DNA of 14,602 nt from an uncultured Eubacterium sp. (GCA_934338065.1 CAKRGX010000029.1:1-14602), one strand, 5' to 3'. Numbered from the stretch's first letter, positions 6,865 to 14,047 are shown. The notes: generated by a model not told the origin, from the letters alone. Numbers and translations are program-made.

Positions 6865-8817
6865 TTATTTCACTTTAATTTTCTTAACAGCACTAAACCT
6901 TCCGTATACTTTCTTACCTGTTTTGTCTTTTTGGTAGGCAGTTACTTTGATAAAATATTTTTTACCTTTTTTCAGCTTTTTAGATACACAGTTTGCTTTC
7001 TTTGTATAAATCTTAACTGCTGCCTTCTTAAATTTCTTATCTACAGAATAGATTACCTGATAACCGGCTGCACCCTTTACTTTCTTCCAGGAAATCTTAG
7101 CCTTTTTAGCCTTTGTCACTTTTACTTTTACACCCTTGACCTTAGCCAATTTAATCTGCTTTGCAACCGTTACTTTTAAATTGGACTGAGGACTTGTTAT
7201 TTGCTTATTTCCCTGATCCTGTATCTGTGCGGGTTTCTGACTAGGTGCCGCTGTAGGCGCCGCTGTAGGCGCCGTTGTTGCCGTAACATTCGGTGTAGCG
7301 CTCGGAGTTACAGATGGTGTAGCACTCGGCGTTGGATCCGGTGTCGGTACAGGAGTTGGCTTTGGTGTCGGATCAGGTACCGCATCCGCACCCTTTTCAT
7401 CTACAAATCTCCAATGATCAAATTTTGCCAGAGATACTTTATTTTCTCCCTTAAATACCATATACAGATCATGAACACCCGTTGCATTTGTTATATCCGT
7501 CGAAAGAATTTTGAATATATACTCACCACCGGTATTCTCAATGTTAAGTGTACCGATCAATGGTCCCGTTGCGGAATCCAAATGTAATTCCATGCTTGCT
7601 TTTTTCTCGCTTGCTATAGCTGCTCTAAAGGAAACCGCACCCTTTTCACCAAAATCCACATCTCTCACTTTAATAGAGCTTCCATTTTTAATGTCACAAA
7701 GATTCATTCCTACTGTGCCATTTCCTTCTGACTCTACATTTGTTCCTTTGGCAAATGTTTCTGCCTCTGTCCACTGATATGGATTCAGTTTTGCGATTGA
7801 AGCAGGTCCATTATCTGTCATGTTTAATGTAGGAAATGAACCGTCCTCGTTATATGTAAACTCTTCCACAGCAACCGACCGATGATAATTGCCGCCGCCC
7901 TTTAATTTCTGATTGTGATAGAACAGATACGAGTGTCCCATAAAGTCTACAACACCCGGATGATTGGTGTAACAGCCACCTTGGGATGGCATAATAACAT
8001 TCTGATATTCCCATGGTCCGGTAGGTGATTTGCTTGTAGAATATGCCAGATGTTCATTTCCTCCTTTCGGTGCAAATGCGGCGTATACCATATAATATAG
8101 ACTGCCTCGCTTATAGAACCATGGTCCCTCTCCATAAGAGCATTGACGGGATACTTTTCCATTTTCCGTCACCTTAGGACCGAAACCTGACTCATTCATA
8201 TCGATTGATACTATACCTTTCTTACCAATTGTCGTATCATAAGAAAGCATATCCTCATTCAATTTCACATAACGAAGATTAGGATTTCCAAAATACAAAT
8301 AAGCCTGTCCGTCATCATCAATAAATACGGTCGGATCAATGTCATTCCAGTCACCCTCATCCACCAGTGGTTTGCCAATGGCATCAACAAATGGTCCGGT
8401 AGGTTTATCACTGACGCCTACGCCAATAACCATGCCACCATTCTTTTTATGAACCGGTACATACATATAGTATTTGCCATTTCTCTCAACACACTGTGGC
8501 GCCCAGGCACGAGGATCCTTTGTATCCATCCACTTAAAATCCTCTCTTGACAAAACAGTTCCATGATCTGTCCAGTTCACCATATCTTTTGTAGAATAAC
8601 ATTTCCAGTCATTCATTGTGTAGAAATTTTTTACCAGTTTGTCCTCATCATGAGATGTGTACAGATACAACGTATCACCCGAAACCATCGGTGCCGGATC
8701 CGCTGTGTAGATATTTTGCACAATCGGATTGTCCGCTTTTGATGGGATTGATAATGATAATGTTGCCATACACAGAACAAGTGCTCCGGCAACAACTTTT
8801 GAAAAAAGTTTTTTCAT
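6865..8817 (-). CDS. Secreted GH43 arabinoxylan-active glycosidase with CBM6 and C-terminal Lys-rich Fn3-like domain
   Basis: A 650-residue secreted enzyme. A signal peptide (1-28) ends in SIPSKA. The GH43 five-bladed propeller (about 35-345) carries general base Asp40 in ADPAP, pKa-modulating Asp161 in NDIDPTVF and general acid Glu230 in GEGPW; His286 in TNHPG is probably the central metal-site ligand. A CBM6-like module follows (about 345-474, AEAETF-type start, ending KFDHWRF). Then come a Pro/Thr linker (about 480-530) and an Fn3-like domain rich in lysine (about 547-650). The closest family theme is arabinoxylan arabinofuranohydrolase (XynD-like) or xylosidase. The ATG at 8817 is chosen because a GGAGG site lies 9 bases upstream, inside codons of a longer frame starting at 8850. 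It is divergent from an araC-type gene, so sugar-responsive control is likely. Confidence 0.9.
   Translation of the reverse strand: MKKLFSKVVAGALVLCMATLSLSIPSKADNPIVQNIYTADPAPMVSGDTLYLYTSHDEDKLVKNFYTMNDWKCYSTKDMVNWTDHGTVLSREDFKWMDTKDPRAWAPQCVERNGKYYMYVPVHKKNGGMVIGVGVSDKPTGPFVDAIGKPLVDEGDWNDIDPTVFIDDDGQAYLYFGNPNLRYVKLNEDMLSYDTTIGKKGIVSIDMNESGFGPKVTENGKVSRQCSYGEGPWFYKRGSLYYMVYAAFAPKGGNEHLAYSTSKSPTGPWEYQNVIMPSQGGCYTNHPGVVDFMGHSYLFYHNQKLKGGGNYHRSVAVEEFTYNEDGSFPTLNMTDNGPASIAKLNPYQWTEAETFAKGTNVESEGNGTVGMNLCDIKNGSSIKVRDVDFGEKGAVSFRAAIASEKKASMELHLDSATGPLIGTLNIENTGGEYIFKILSTDITNATGVHDLYMVFKGENKVSLAKFDHWRFVDEKGADAVPDPTPKPTPVPTPDPTPSATPSVTPSATPNVTATTAPTAAPTAAPSQKPAQIQDQGNKQITSPQSNLKVTVAKQIKLAKVKGVKVKVTKAKKAKISWKKVKGAAGYQVIYSVDKKFKKAAVKIYTKKANCVSKKLKKGKKYFIKVTAYQKDKTGKKVYGRFSAVKKIKVK
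7251..7274. repeat. 12-bp tandem repeat coding for the TAAP linker units
   Basis: CTGTAGGCGCCG is present twice in tandem (7251-7262, 7263-7274) on the plus strand. It encodes part of the repeated Thr-Ala-Ala-Pro units of the GH43 linker. Copy number here is likely to vary between strains. Confidence 0.6.
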
Positions 8818-8886
8818 TTTCACAAGCCTCCATTTCTTACCTTCAAACATATTTTATCTTTATTTTAACAAATCATCCTGGTTCTT

Positions 8887-8920
8887 TCCATGATTTTTTA
8901 TGTTATATTTCATGATATAT
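8887..8920. promoter_or_regulatory. Candidate AraC-type operator between the GH43 and regulator genes
   Basis: Two direct copies of TyCATGATwTwT (8887-8898 and 8909-8920) are spaced 22 bases apart, about two helical turns. This is the geometry of AraC-family half-sites. They lie in the 190-bp divergent intergenic region, upstream of the GH43 start. Function is inferred. Confidence 0.35.
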
Positions 8921-8974
8921 ACGGGCATTTTTTATTGCTTTTCGCTACAATAACGTGTATTCTATTCTTAGTAA

Positions 8975-8980
8975 TATAAT
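8975..8980 (+). promoter_or_regulatory. Candidate -10 box of the araC-type gene
   Basis: A perfect TATAAT hexamer sits 28 bases upstream of the chosen start at 9008. No good -35 box is present at the expected distance, so the promoter may be weak or activator-dependent. Confidence 0.4.
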
Positions 8981-9007
8981 TCTTTGATAAAGGGGTTCCG
9001 GATTACT

Positions 9008-9784
9008 ATGATAGATATTATTTTCGTTCAAAGCAATGCTTCTCATCCAGCAGGATTCACCTATACAGTAGACCGGTCGAATGATTGGTGGCTGATAACC
9101 ATGACACATACACCAGCTTACTATATCATTGATGGAAAGCGTATTGTCATGCCTGCCCACAGCATTGCTCTATATCCACCATATTCTTCTATCGAATACG
9201 GTTCCCTTGAAAATGAAGTATTCTGTGATGACTGGATTCGATTTTATACTAATGAGCCATTTATTTGTAATGGCACAGTACCTTTTGGTACCCCTCTTAA
9301 AGCAATGGATCACTCCTATATAAGCAGCCTGATTCATTTATTAGCTGTGGAAAACTTTTTTCAAAACCAATATAAAGATTTCACTGTTCAATCCCTTTTT
9401 CAGATTCTTTTTGCAAAAATAAAAGAATCACTAGCCTGCGATAAACCTGTCACTTTTCGCGAAATGGCCTTGCAGCAGCTTCATATCAATATTGCCAGTA
9501 ATCCGGCATCTCCGTGGAATATACCGGATATGGCCAGGCAATTACACATTTCAACAAGACATCTGCAAAAATTATATCAGAAAAAATTTGGTATATCGTG
9601 TATGGAAGACGTCATTGAGCACCGCCTCCAGCTAGCCAAAAAAAAGCTGTCCACAACAGCATTACCCATATATAAAATTGCCGAACAATGCGGTTATTCA
9701 AACACCGAACACTTTAGCCGGCAATTTAAAGAAAAATTTTCCACCTCTCCTAAAGCATTTCGCGAGTCACAAAAGAAAATTTAA
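9008..9784 (+). CDS. AraC-family transcriptional regulator
   Basis: A 258-residue regulator. An N-terminal cupin-like AraC ligand-binding domain spans about residues 5-130, including the typical WWLITMTHTPAYYIIDGKRIVMPAHSIALYPPYS. A C-terminal double helix-turn-helix DNA-binding domain spans about 158-255. Its first HTH contains IPDMARQLHISTRHLQKLYQKKFG. The second contains IYKIAEQCGYSNTEHFSRQFKEKFSTSPKAFR, the AraC signature. I choose the ATG at 9008 over an in-frame TTG at 8984 because an AAAGGGG site lies between them, though its spacing (about 12) is long. Its divergent position next to the GH43 gene suggests it controls that gene in response to a plant-glycan sugar; the ligand is unknown. 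Confidence 0.9.
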   Translation: MIDIIFVQSNASHPAGFTYTVDRSNDWWLITMTHTPAYYIIDGKRIVMPAHSIALYPPYSSIEYGSLENEVFCDDWIRFYTNEPFICNGTVPFGTPLKAMDHSYISSLIHLLAVENFFQNQYKDFTVQSLFQILFAKIKESLACDKPVTFREMALQQLHINIASNPASPWNIPDMARQLHISTRHLQKLYQKKFGISCMEDVIEHRLQLAKKKLSTTALPIYKIAEQCGYSNTEHFSRQFKEKFSTSPKAFRESQKKI

Positions 9785-9864
9785 TGCCGAGGGAAAAGAA
9801 CCTCGCTCACCGGACAATTGAGACAGAAAAGGCTCTGCGGGCAGAATTGAGAGAATATTTGTAA
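9784..9864 (+). CDS. Possible 26-residue micro-ORF coupled to the AraC gene (uncertain)
   Basis: The ATG overlaps the AraC stop codon as TAATG. A 26-codon frame then runs to TAA at 9862, encoding a highly charged, helix-prone peptide (MPREKNLAHRTIETEKALRAE...). There is no ribosome binding site of its own, so expression would depend on stop-start coupling. A 5-bp hairpin (9788-9792 / 9801-9805) overlaps it. It may equally be a chance frame or a gene remnant. Confidence 0.2.
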   Translation: MPREKNLAHRTIETEKALRAELREYL

Positions 9865-9882
9865 AAAATACGGTCTGCTTGT

Positions 9883-10221
9883 TTACCATCCGCAGCGCCC
9901 ACAATTTTCGCATTTTTTACAATCAACTTTATGAATCTCTGGCTTCCAGCCGGATACCTGCAGGTCAGAGCTTTTCAGATTGATCATATCGGTTTGATAA
10001 TGTGTTTCTACCATCCATTGTCCAGCCGATATTTTTTTAACTTTGAGATCATAAATATGTATATTTTCCGGATTCATGCAGCTTTGATAAATAACAGGTG
10101 AATACACCTTATTCTCCTGTTTTTCGAAATCTGTCACCTTAATCTGTCTGGTTTTGGTTGAGAGGGACTTCCGGTCCCTCTCCCCACCAAGCTGCATCCA
10201 TATTTTATCACTGTCACTCAT
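9883..10221 (-). CDS. Uncharacterised small protein with C-terminal C-x2-C-x2-C-x2-C motif
   Basis: I do not recognise this 112-residue protein. It has no signal peptide or membrane segment. The N-terminal half is charged and mixed. The C-terminus ends in DCKKCENCGRCGW, with four cysteines spaced C-x2-C-x2-C-x2-C, plus one cysteine in the middle (YQSCMNPENI). This spacing could bind an iron-sulfur cluster or zinc. Its ATG overlaps the end of the upstream DUF438-PAS gene by 8 bases, so the two are translationally coupled and probably work together. An AGGAG site lies about 13 bases upstream inside that gene. A redox or metal role is inference from the motif and from the hcp neighbourhood. Confidence 0.75.
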   Translation of the reverse strand: MSDSDKIWMQLGGERDRKSLSTKTRQIKVTDFEKQENKVYSPVIYQSCMNPENIHIYDLKVKKISAGQWMVETHYQTDMINLKSSDLQVSGWKPEIHKVDCKKCENCGRCGW

Positions 10222-11353
10222 TTTTTTTCAGCATCTCCTTCGCAAATTCCATATCCTGAACAAGCTCCATTGTCCCCAGATAGTTGCCCAACTTATCGCG
10301 AACCGCCATATACGTTACCTGCATAGTCCTGCCATTTTTTTCCATCCAGATCGGAACCTGATCTTTACGTCCATTTTTAAAATCATCAATAATTCTGCGA
10401 ACCATTTTCTCAATCTTGGGCGGATGACAGGAATAAACTTCTCTGTCAATTGCCATTCCCGGTCGCTTAAACACTTTCGGTCCATCATTAAAATAACAAT
10501 TTTTATCCTGTTCGTCAACAAACGTAATCTCAAGAGGTATGGTATTCAAAAGCGCAGTAAGCTGCTCTCTCGTCAGATGACCACCCGGCATCACGATTTC
10601 ATCACCGTCTGTTTTTCCTGTGTGATCATCAGCCGCTTCCTCTGCCTCCTGCCATACGCTGCTCGTCACTCCGAAGCAGACATTATAATCTTTCGCATCT
10701 AAATAGATATGTTTCCATTCATCTTCTGTAAAATTAACGGCACAATTAGGAAATAAAATATTGGATTCTTTATATATCATCTCATCCAGCCGCTTCAACA
10801 CCGCTGCATATCGTTCTAACCAGCCTCCGTCTCGAATTTTCACTTTTGACAATGCCGTCAGCTCATCCCTTATCTCGTCATCGGTTGACCACATGACATC
10901 AGAAGGTCCGGATACATTATATTGAACTTTTAAATGAGGATATAGCAGATCCCCTTTTTTAGCATAATGAATCGCAACTTCCCGAATTTGATCCAAAATG
11001 TTTGAATCAGCCTTTTTTTGTTCTATCTCTTTCTGAGCCTCTCTGATCAATTGTTCCAGTTTCACATTCTCTCTTGTAAATGTTTCAAGAGGATGTCCCT
11101 TTTTTTTACATAAGTGATCCGACAATTCTTTTTTTCCGTCATATAGGTCTGACCTGTGAAATAAAGCAGAATGTACATCACACAGTTTCTGAATTTCTTC
11201 TACCGGTGTACCTTCATCCATCAATTCCTCCTCTGCTTTAATAATTTCCGTTGCATCTACTTCTTTAAAGTCTTTGACAAAATCTCTTCGGACTAATTCT
11301 AAGTCTTCACCCTTGCTAAGTCTTTTTAAATATCCTTTTAAAATTTCTCTCAC
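10214..11353 (-). CDS. DUF438-hemerythrin-PAS protein (probable redox/gas sensor)
   Basis: A 379-residue cytoplasmic protein with three domains. DUF438 occupies about 2-62 (EILKGYLKRLSKGEDLELVRRDF). A hemerythrin-like helical bundle covers about 75-220, with candidate ligands His87 in KGHPLE, His129 and His140 in HYAKKGDLLYPHL, and Glu196 in MIYKESNILFP. A C-terminal PAS domain follows (about 259-373, with EVYSCHPPK and GTMELVQDM). The architecture is common in anaerobes and is thought to sense oxygen, nitric oxide or redox state, but is poorly tested. I place the start at GTG 11353: a GGAGA site lies 7 bases upstream, within codons of the longer frame from 11374. It is divergent from a CRP/FNR-type regulator and coupled to the Cys-motif protein downstream. 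Confidence 0.85.
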   Translation of the reverse strand: MREILKGYLKRLSKGEDLELVRRDFVKDFKEVDATEIIKAEEELMDEGTPVEEIQKLCDVHSALFHRSDLYDGKKELSDHLCKKKGHPLETFTRENVKLEQLIREAQKEIEQKKADSNILDQIREVAIHYAKKGDLLYPHLKVQYNVSGPSDVMWSTDDEIRDELTALSKVKIRDGGWLERYAAVLKRLDEMIYKESNILFPNCAVNFTEDEWKHIYLDAKDYNVCFGVTSSVWQEAEEAADDHTGKTDGDEIVMPGGHLTREQLTALLNTIPLEITFVDEQDKNCYFNDGPKVFKRPGMAIDREVYSCHPPKIEKMVRRIIDDFKNGRKDQVPIWMEKNGRTMQVTYMAVRDKLGNYLGTMELVQDMEFAKEMLKKNE

Positions 11354-11373
11354 TCGACCGTCTCCTTTTCTCA

Positions 11374-11393
11374 TATTATATTTTTAGTATAGT
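11374..11393. promoter_or_regulatory. Divergent promoter region of the DUF438 and CRP/FNR genes
   Basis: Minus-strand -10-like boxes TATAAT (11379-11374) and TATACT (11393-11388) face the DUF438 gene. A plus-strand TATAGT (11388-11393) faces the regulator. A TATTTT/AAAATA inverted repeat (11395-11411) lies beside them. No strong -35 boxes are visible, so activator dependence is possible. Confidence 0.35.
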
Positions 11394-11447
11394 CTATTTT
11401 TGCATAAAATAAATAATAAAATGTTTCTTTTTACAATAGGAGGTACC

Positions 11448-12122
11448 ATGATAAACAAAATACTAACACAATCACAAGTTTTTTCAGGCATGTCAGAAGA
11501 GGAGATATTCCTTTGTCTAAAAAGACTCAATTCCTATGAGAAATCTTTTCAAAAAAATGAACTTATTTTTCAAGCCGGAACAACAACAACTGTAATGGGA
11601 ATGGTTCTCTCTGGAAGTGTCACCATCGAAAGTAACGATATCTGGGGAAACCGAATAATTTTAAACCATGTTGCCGCCAATGGTTTCTTTGGCGAAAGTT
11701 ATGCACTGCTTGCAAATGAAATCTTACCTGTTGATGTCCGGGCAAATGATAATTCGCATATTCTCTTTTTGTGCCTGGATTATATTCGTTCAAGTCAAAA
11801 CTGCGATTCAATAAATACCAAACTTATTTCAAACTTGTTACTTATTTCAACAAGAAAAAATCTTTCTCTGTCCGCCAGAATCTTTCATACTTCGCCAAAA
11901 ACAATCCGTGACCGTCTATTATCTTATTTTAATTCAATTGCCATCAGGAAAAAGTCAAGGGAATTTGACATTCCTTTTGACCGTCAACAATTAGCTGACT
12001 ATCTGACCGTTGAAAGAACTGCACTTTCGAAAGAACTAGGTAAATTGAAAAAAGATGGTTTGATTGATTACAAAAAAAAACACTTTTGTCTTATGTATAC
12101 AGATTCTCCCAATAACAGATAG
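11448..12122 (+). CDS. CRP/FNR-family transcriptional regulator, probable HcpR-like
   Basis: A 224-residue regulator. A cyclic-nucleotide-binding-type beta-roll sensor domain (about 18-125) is joined by a long helix to a winged helix-turn-helix (about 150-215). The recognition helix region is RQQLADYLTVERTALSKELGKLKKDGLI. The four cysteines (C23, C109, C119, C214) do not form the N-terminal FNR iron-sulfur arrangement, so the signal is not an FNR-type cluster; haem or direct NO sensing is possible by analogy with HcpR proteins. The ATG at 11448 has an AGGAGG site directly upstream, which excludes the longer frame from 11400. It is convergent with hcp, whose promoter carries a matching palindrome, so it is probably the hcp activator. 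Confidence 0.85.
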   Translation: MINKILTQSQVFSGMSEEEIFLCLKRLNSYEKSFQKNELIFQAGTTTTVMGMVLSGSVTIESNDIWGNRIILNHVAANGFFGESYALLANEILPVDVRANDNSHILFLCLDYIRSSQNCDSINTKLISNLLLISTRKNLSLSARIFHTSPKTIRDRLLSYFNSIAIRKKSREFDIPFDRQQLADYLTVERTALSKELGKLKKDGLIDYKKKHFCLMYTDSPNNR

Positions 12123-12132
12123 GAGAATCTGT
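12099..12132. terminator. Hairpin between the convergent regulator and hcp genes
   Basis: A perfect 11-bp stem (ACAGATTCTCC at 12099-12109 with its complement at 12122-12132) and a 12-base loop span the stop codon of the regulator gene, just before the hcp stop. U-runs are poor on both sides, so it is a plausible but non-classical shared terminator. Confidence 0.5.
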
Positions 12133-12138
12133 TCGATA

Positions 12139-13680
12139 CTATTTTGAAAATATTTTTTTTAAATCCTGCTCCGGTGTAGAAATCGGTGCAATATGATATT
12201 TCTCAACCAGTAAATTCATAACATTCGGTGATATGAAAGCCGGCAGTGATGGTCCAAGAAGAATATCCCGTATTCCAAGATGAAATAATGACAGCAAAAT
12301 ACATACTGCTTTCTGTTCATACCACGAAAGAATCATAGAAAGAGGCAATTCATTTATTTCACATTCAAAAGCTTTGGCAAGAGCATTTGCTGCCTGAATG
12401 GCACCAAAAGCATCATTACACTGCCCCATATCCATAATACGGGGAAATTCCCCAATCTTTCCCAGATCAAGATCATTAAACCGGTATTTACCACAAGCAA
12501 GAGTAAGAATAACGCTATCTTGCGGAGCCTGCTTTACAAAATCGGTATAATAATTTCTTCCCGGCTTTGCCCCATCACATCCCGCAACAAGAAAGAAATG
12601 TCTGATAGCTCCCTCTTTCACAGCATCTACTATCTTCTGCGCATTAGACAAAACAGCATTTCTTCCAAATCCGGTTATAACTTTCTTCCCACCATTGATA
12701 CCCGTAAAAATCTGATCCTTCTCATATCCGCCAAGTTCAAGTGCTTTTTCTATTACTACAGAGAAATCTCTTCCTTCACCAATGTGAACAATCTCAGGAT
12801 AAGAAACGACTTCTGTTGTAAATACCCTGTCACTATAACTCTTTAATGGAGGCATAAGACAATTCGTCGTATAAACAATCGGCGCCGGTATATGATCAAA
12901 TTCTTTCTGCTGATTTTGCCAGGCAGTACCAAAATTTCCTTTTAAGTGTGAATATTTTCTTAGCTCCGGATATCCATGCGCCGGAAGCATTTCTCCATGT
13001 GTATAAATATTAATCCCTTTATCCTTTGTCTGCTCCAAAAGTTGTCTTAAATCATACAGATCATGCCCGGTAATAACAATAAACGGACCTTTTTCAACAG
13101 TAAGAGAAACCTCTGTCGGCTCAGGATCACCATACGTCTCTGTATTTGCTTCATCTAAAAGTGACATACAGTTAAGATTTACTTCACCGACTTTTAAAAC
13201 AATCGACAAAAGTTTATCCTTATCCATTTCCATTCCAATAGCACGCAACGCCTCATAGAAAAAATTATTTACCTTCCTACTGTTATACCCCAGAATGTCC
13301 GCATGATAAGCATAGGCTGCCATTCCCCTTATTCCAAATAAGATCAAAGATTTAAGCGATCGGATATCTTCGTCTGCCTTCCATATTTTATTCATATCAA
13401 AATCATTCTTATTTTCTGATACACTGTGTACTTCATCGATCAGTTGTTGTATTGATTTTTCATTGAAATTTACATTTGTAATAGTTGTAAACAAGGAACG
13501 TATTATTAATTTATCAATATCCATACCTGTTATTTTTTGCATAGACAAATTTATAATAGCCCCTGTAAGCTGATCTTGTAAATTTGCTACGGCTGGTGTT
13601 TTACCACATACACCACTTTTTGTACATCCATCACAACCTGCTGTCTGCTCACATTGAAAACAAAACATTTGATTACTCAT
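12139..13680 (-). CDS. hcp: Hybrid cluster protein (hydroxylamine reductase / NO reductase)
   Basis: A 513-residue Hcp. The N-terminal cysteine motif C7-x2-C10-x8-C19-x5-C25 fits the class I type that binds a cubane cluster. The hybrid-cluster ligands are all present: His206 (TGHD), Glu230 (THGEMLPAHG), Cys274 (TTNCLMPP), Cys368 (AGCDGAKPGRNYYT), Cys396 (LACGKYRFN), Cys421 (MGQCNDA) and Glu455 (SWYEQKA). Their spacings closely follow the known Desulfovibrio enzyme. Hcp reduces nitric oxide to nitrous oxide, or hydroxylamine to ammonia, in anaerobic nitrosative stress defence in the cytoplasm. An AAAGGAGG site precedes the ATG. The gene is single, with a regulator palindrome in its promoter and a CRP/FNR regulator convergent downstream. 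Confidence 0.97.
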   Translation of the reverse strand: MSNQMFCFQCEQTAGCDGCTKSGVCGKTPAVANLQDQLTGAIINLSMQKITGMDIDKLIIRSLFTTITNVNFNEKSIQQLIDEVHSVSENKNDFDMNKIWKADEDIRSLKSLILFGIRGMAAYAYHADILGYNSRKVNNFFYEALRAIGMEMDKDKLLSIVLKVGEVNLNCMSLLDEANTETYGDPEPTEVSLTVEKGPFIVITGHDLYDLRQLLEQTKDKGINIYTHGEMLPAHGYPELRKYSHLKGNFGTAWQNQQKEFDHIPAPIVYTTNCLMPPLKSYSDRVFTTEVVSYPEIVHIGEGRDFSVVIEKALELGGYEKDQIFTGINGGKKVITGFGRNAVLSNAQKIVDAVKEGAIRHFFLVAGCDGAKPGRNYYTDFVKQAPQDSVILTLACGKYRFNDLDLGKIGEFPRIMDMGQCNDAFGAIQAANALAKAFECEINELPLSMILSWYEQKAVCILLSLFHLGIRDILLGPSLPAFISPNVMNLLVEKYHIAPISTPEQDLKKIFSK

Positions 13681-13711
13681 ATTGAGCCTCCTTTTTTTAA
13701 TTTACAGGTTG

Positions 13712-13717
13712 ATTTTA
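13712..13717 (-). promoter_or_regulatory. Predicted -10 box of the hcp promoter
   Basis: TAAAAT on the minus strand, 31 bases upstream of the hcp start, predicts a transcription start near 13705. No consensus -35 box is found 16-18 bases upstream, which fits an activator-dependent promoter. Confidence 0.45.
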
Positions 13718-13738
13718 CGATAAATTTCTTTTGATTTA

Positions 13739-13754
13739 TGTTGTTTTAACCACA
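13739..13754. promoter_or_regulatory. Predicted CRP/FNR-family (HcpR-like) operator of hcp
   Basis: The 16-bp sequence TGTTGTTTTAACCACA is a near-perfect palindrome of form TGTnGTTnnAACnACA. Its centre at 13746.5 is 41.5 bases upstream of the transcription start predicted from the -10 box at 13717-13712. That is the class II activator position for CRP/FNR proteins. The adjacent regulator gene is the natural candidate to bind it. Confidence 0.55.
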
Positions 13755-13771
13755 CATATTTAATTTTTTGC

Positions 13772-13802
13772 AAAAAAAAAGCACCTTAACTCGGTACTTT
13801 TT
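13772..13802 (-). terminator. Intrinsic terminator of the rRNA-tRNA operon
   Basis: Read on the minus strand, AAAAAGTACC pairs with GGTGCTTTTT across a 7-base loop (one G-T pair), followed by a run of nine T residues. It lies immediately downstream of tRNA-Lys, the last gene of the cluster. Confidence 0.88.
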
Positions 13803-13804
13803 AA

Positions 13805-13877
13805 TGAGGCATCGGGGACTCGAACCCCGGACAACTTGATTAAAAGTCAAGTGCTCTACCACCTGAGCTAATGCCCC
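13805..13877 (-). tRNA. tRNA-Lys (anticodon TTT)
   Basis: The 73-base cloverleaf has acceptor GGGGCAT pairing with ATGCCTC, and discriminator A. Anticodon stem CTTGA/TCAAG encloses CTTTTAA, giving TTT. The T-arm carries GGTTCGAGTCC. CCA is not encoded. It is the last gene of the cluster, before the terminator. Confidence 0.96.
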
Positions 13878-13881
13878 ATAA

Positions 13882-13954
<73 letters not shown>

Positions 13955-13958
13955 AGGA

Positions 13959-14032
<74 letters not shown>

Positions 14033-14047
14033 ATAATCATGAATGAC

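Noticed and set aside
7201..7587. 128-residue plus-strand frame with Arg/Cys-rich repeats
   Set aside because: It is the antisense shadow of the Pro/Thr linker and CBM6 region of the GH43 gene; the Arg/Cys repeats are the complement of Thr/Ala/Pro codons.
9788..9805. CGAGG/CCTCG hairpin after the AraC gene as a terminator
   Set aside because: The stem is only 5 bp and no T-run follows, so it does not meet the usual terminator pattern.
10154..10702. 182-residue plus-strand frame opposite the DUF438-PAS gene
   Set aside because: It lies wholly antisense to two well-supported genes and has no recognisable domain or start signal.
11422..11435. TGT...ACA element upstream of the CRP/FNR gene as a second operator
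   Set aside because: The half-sites match at only three bases each and the spacing is 14 rather than 16, so it does not match the hcp palindrome.
13739..13802. CRISPR or phage attachment signature near the tRNA-Lys end
   Set aside because: There are no repeated spacers, no integrase gene and no duplicated tRNA 3' end. The structure is explained by the operator and the rRNA-operon terminator.
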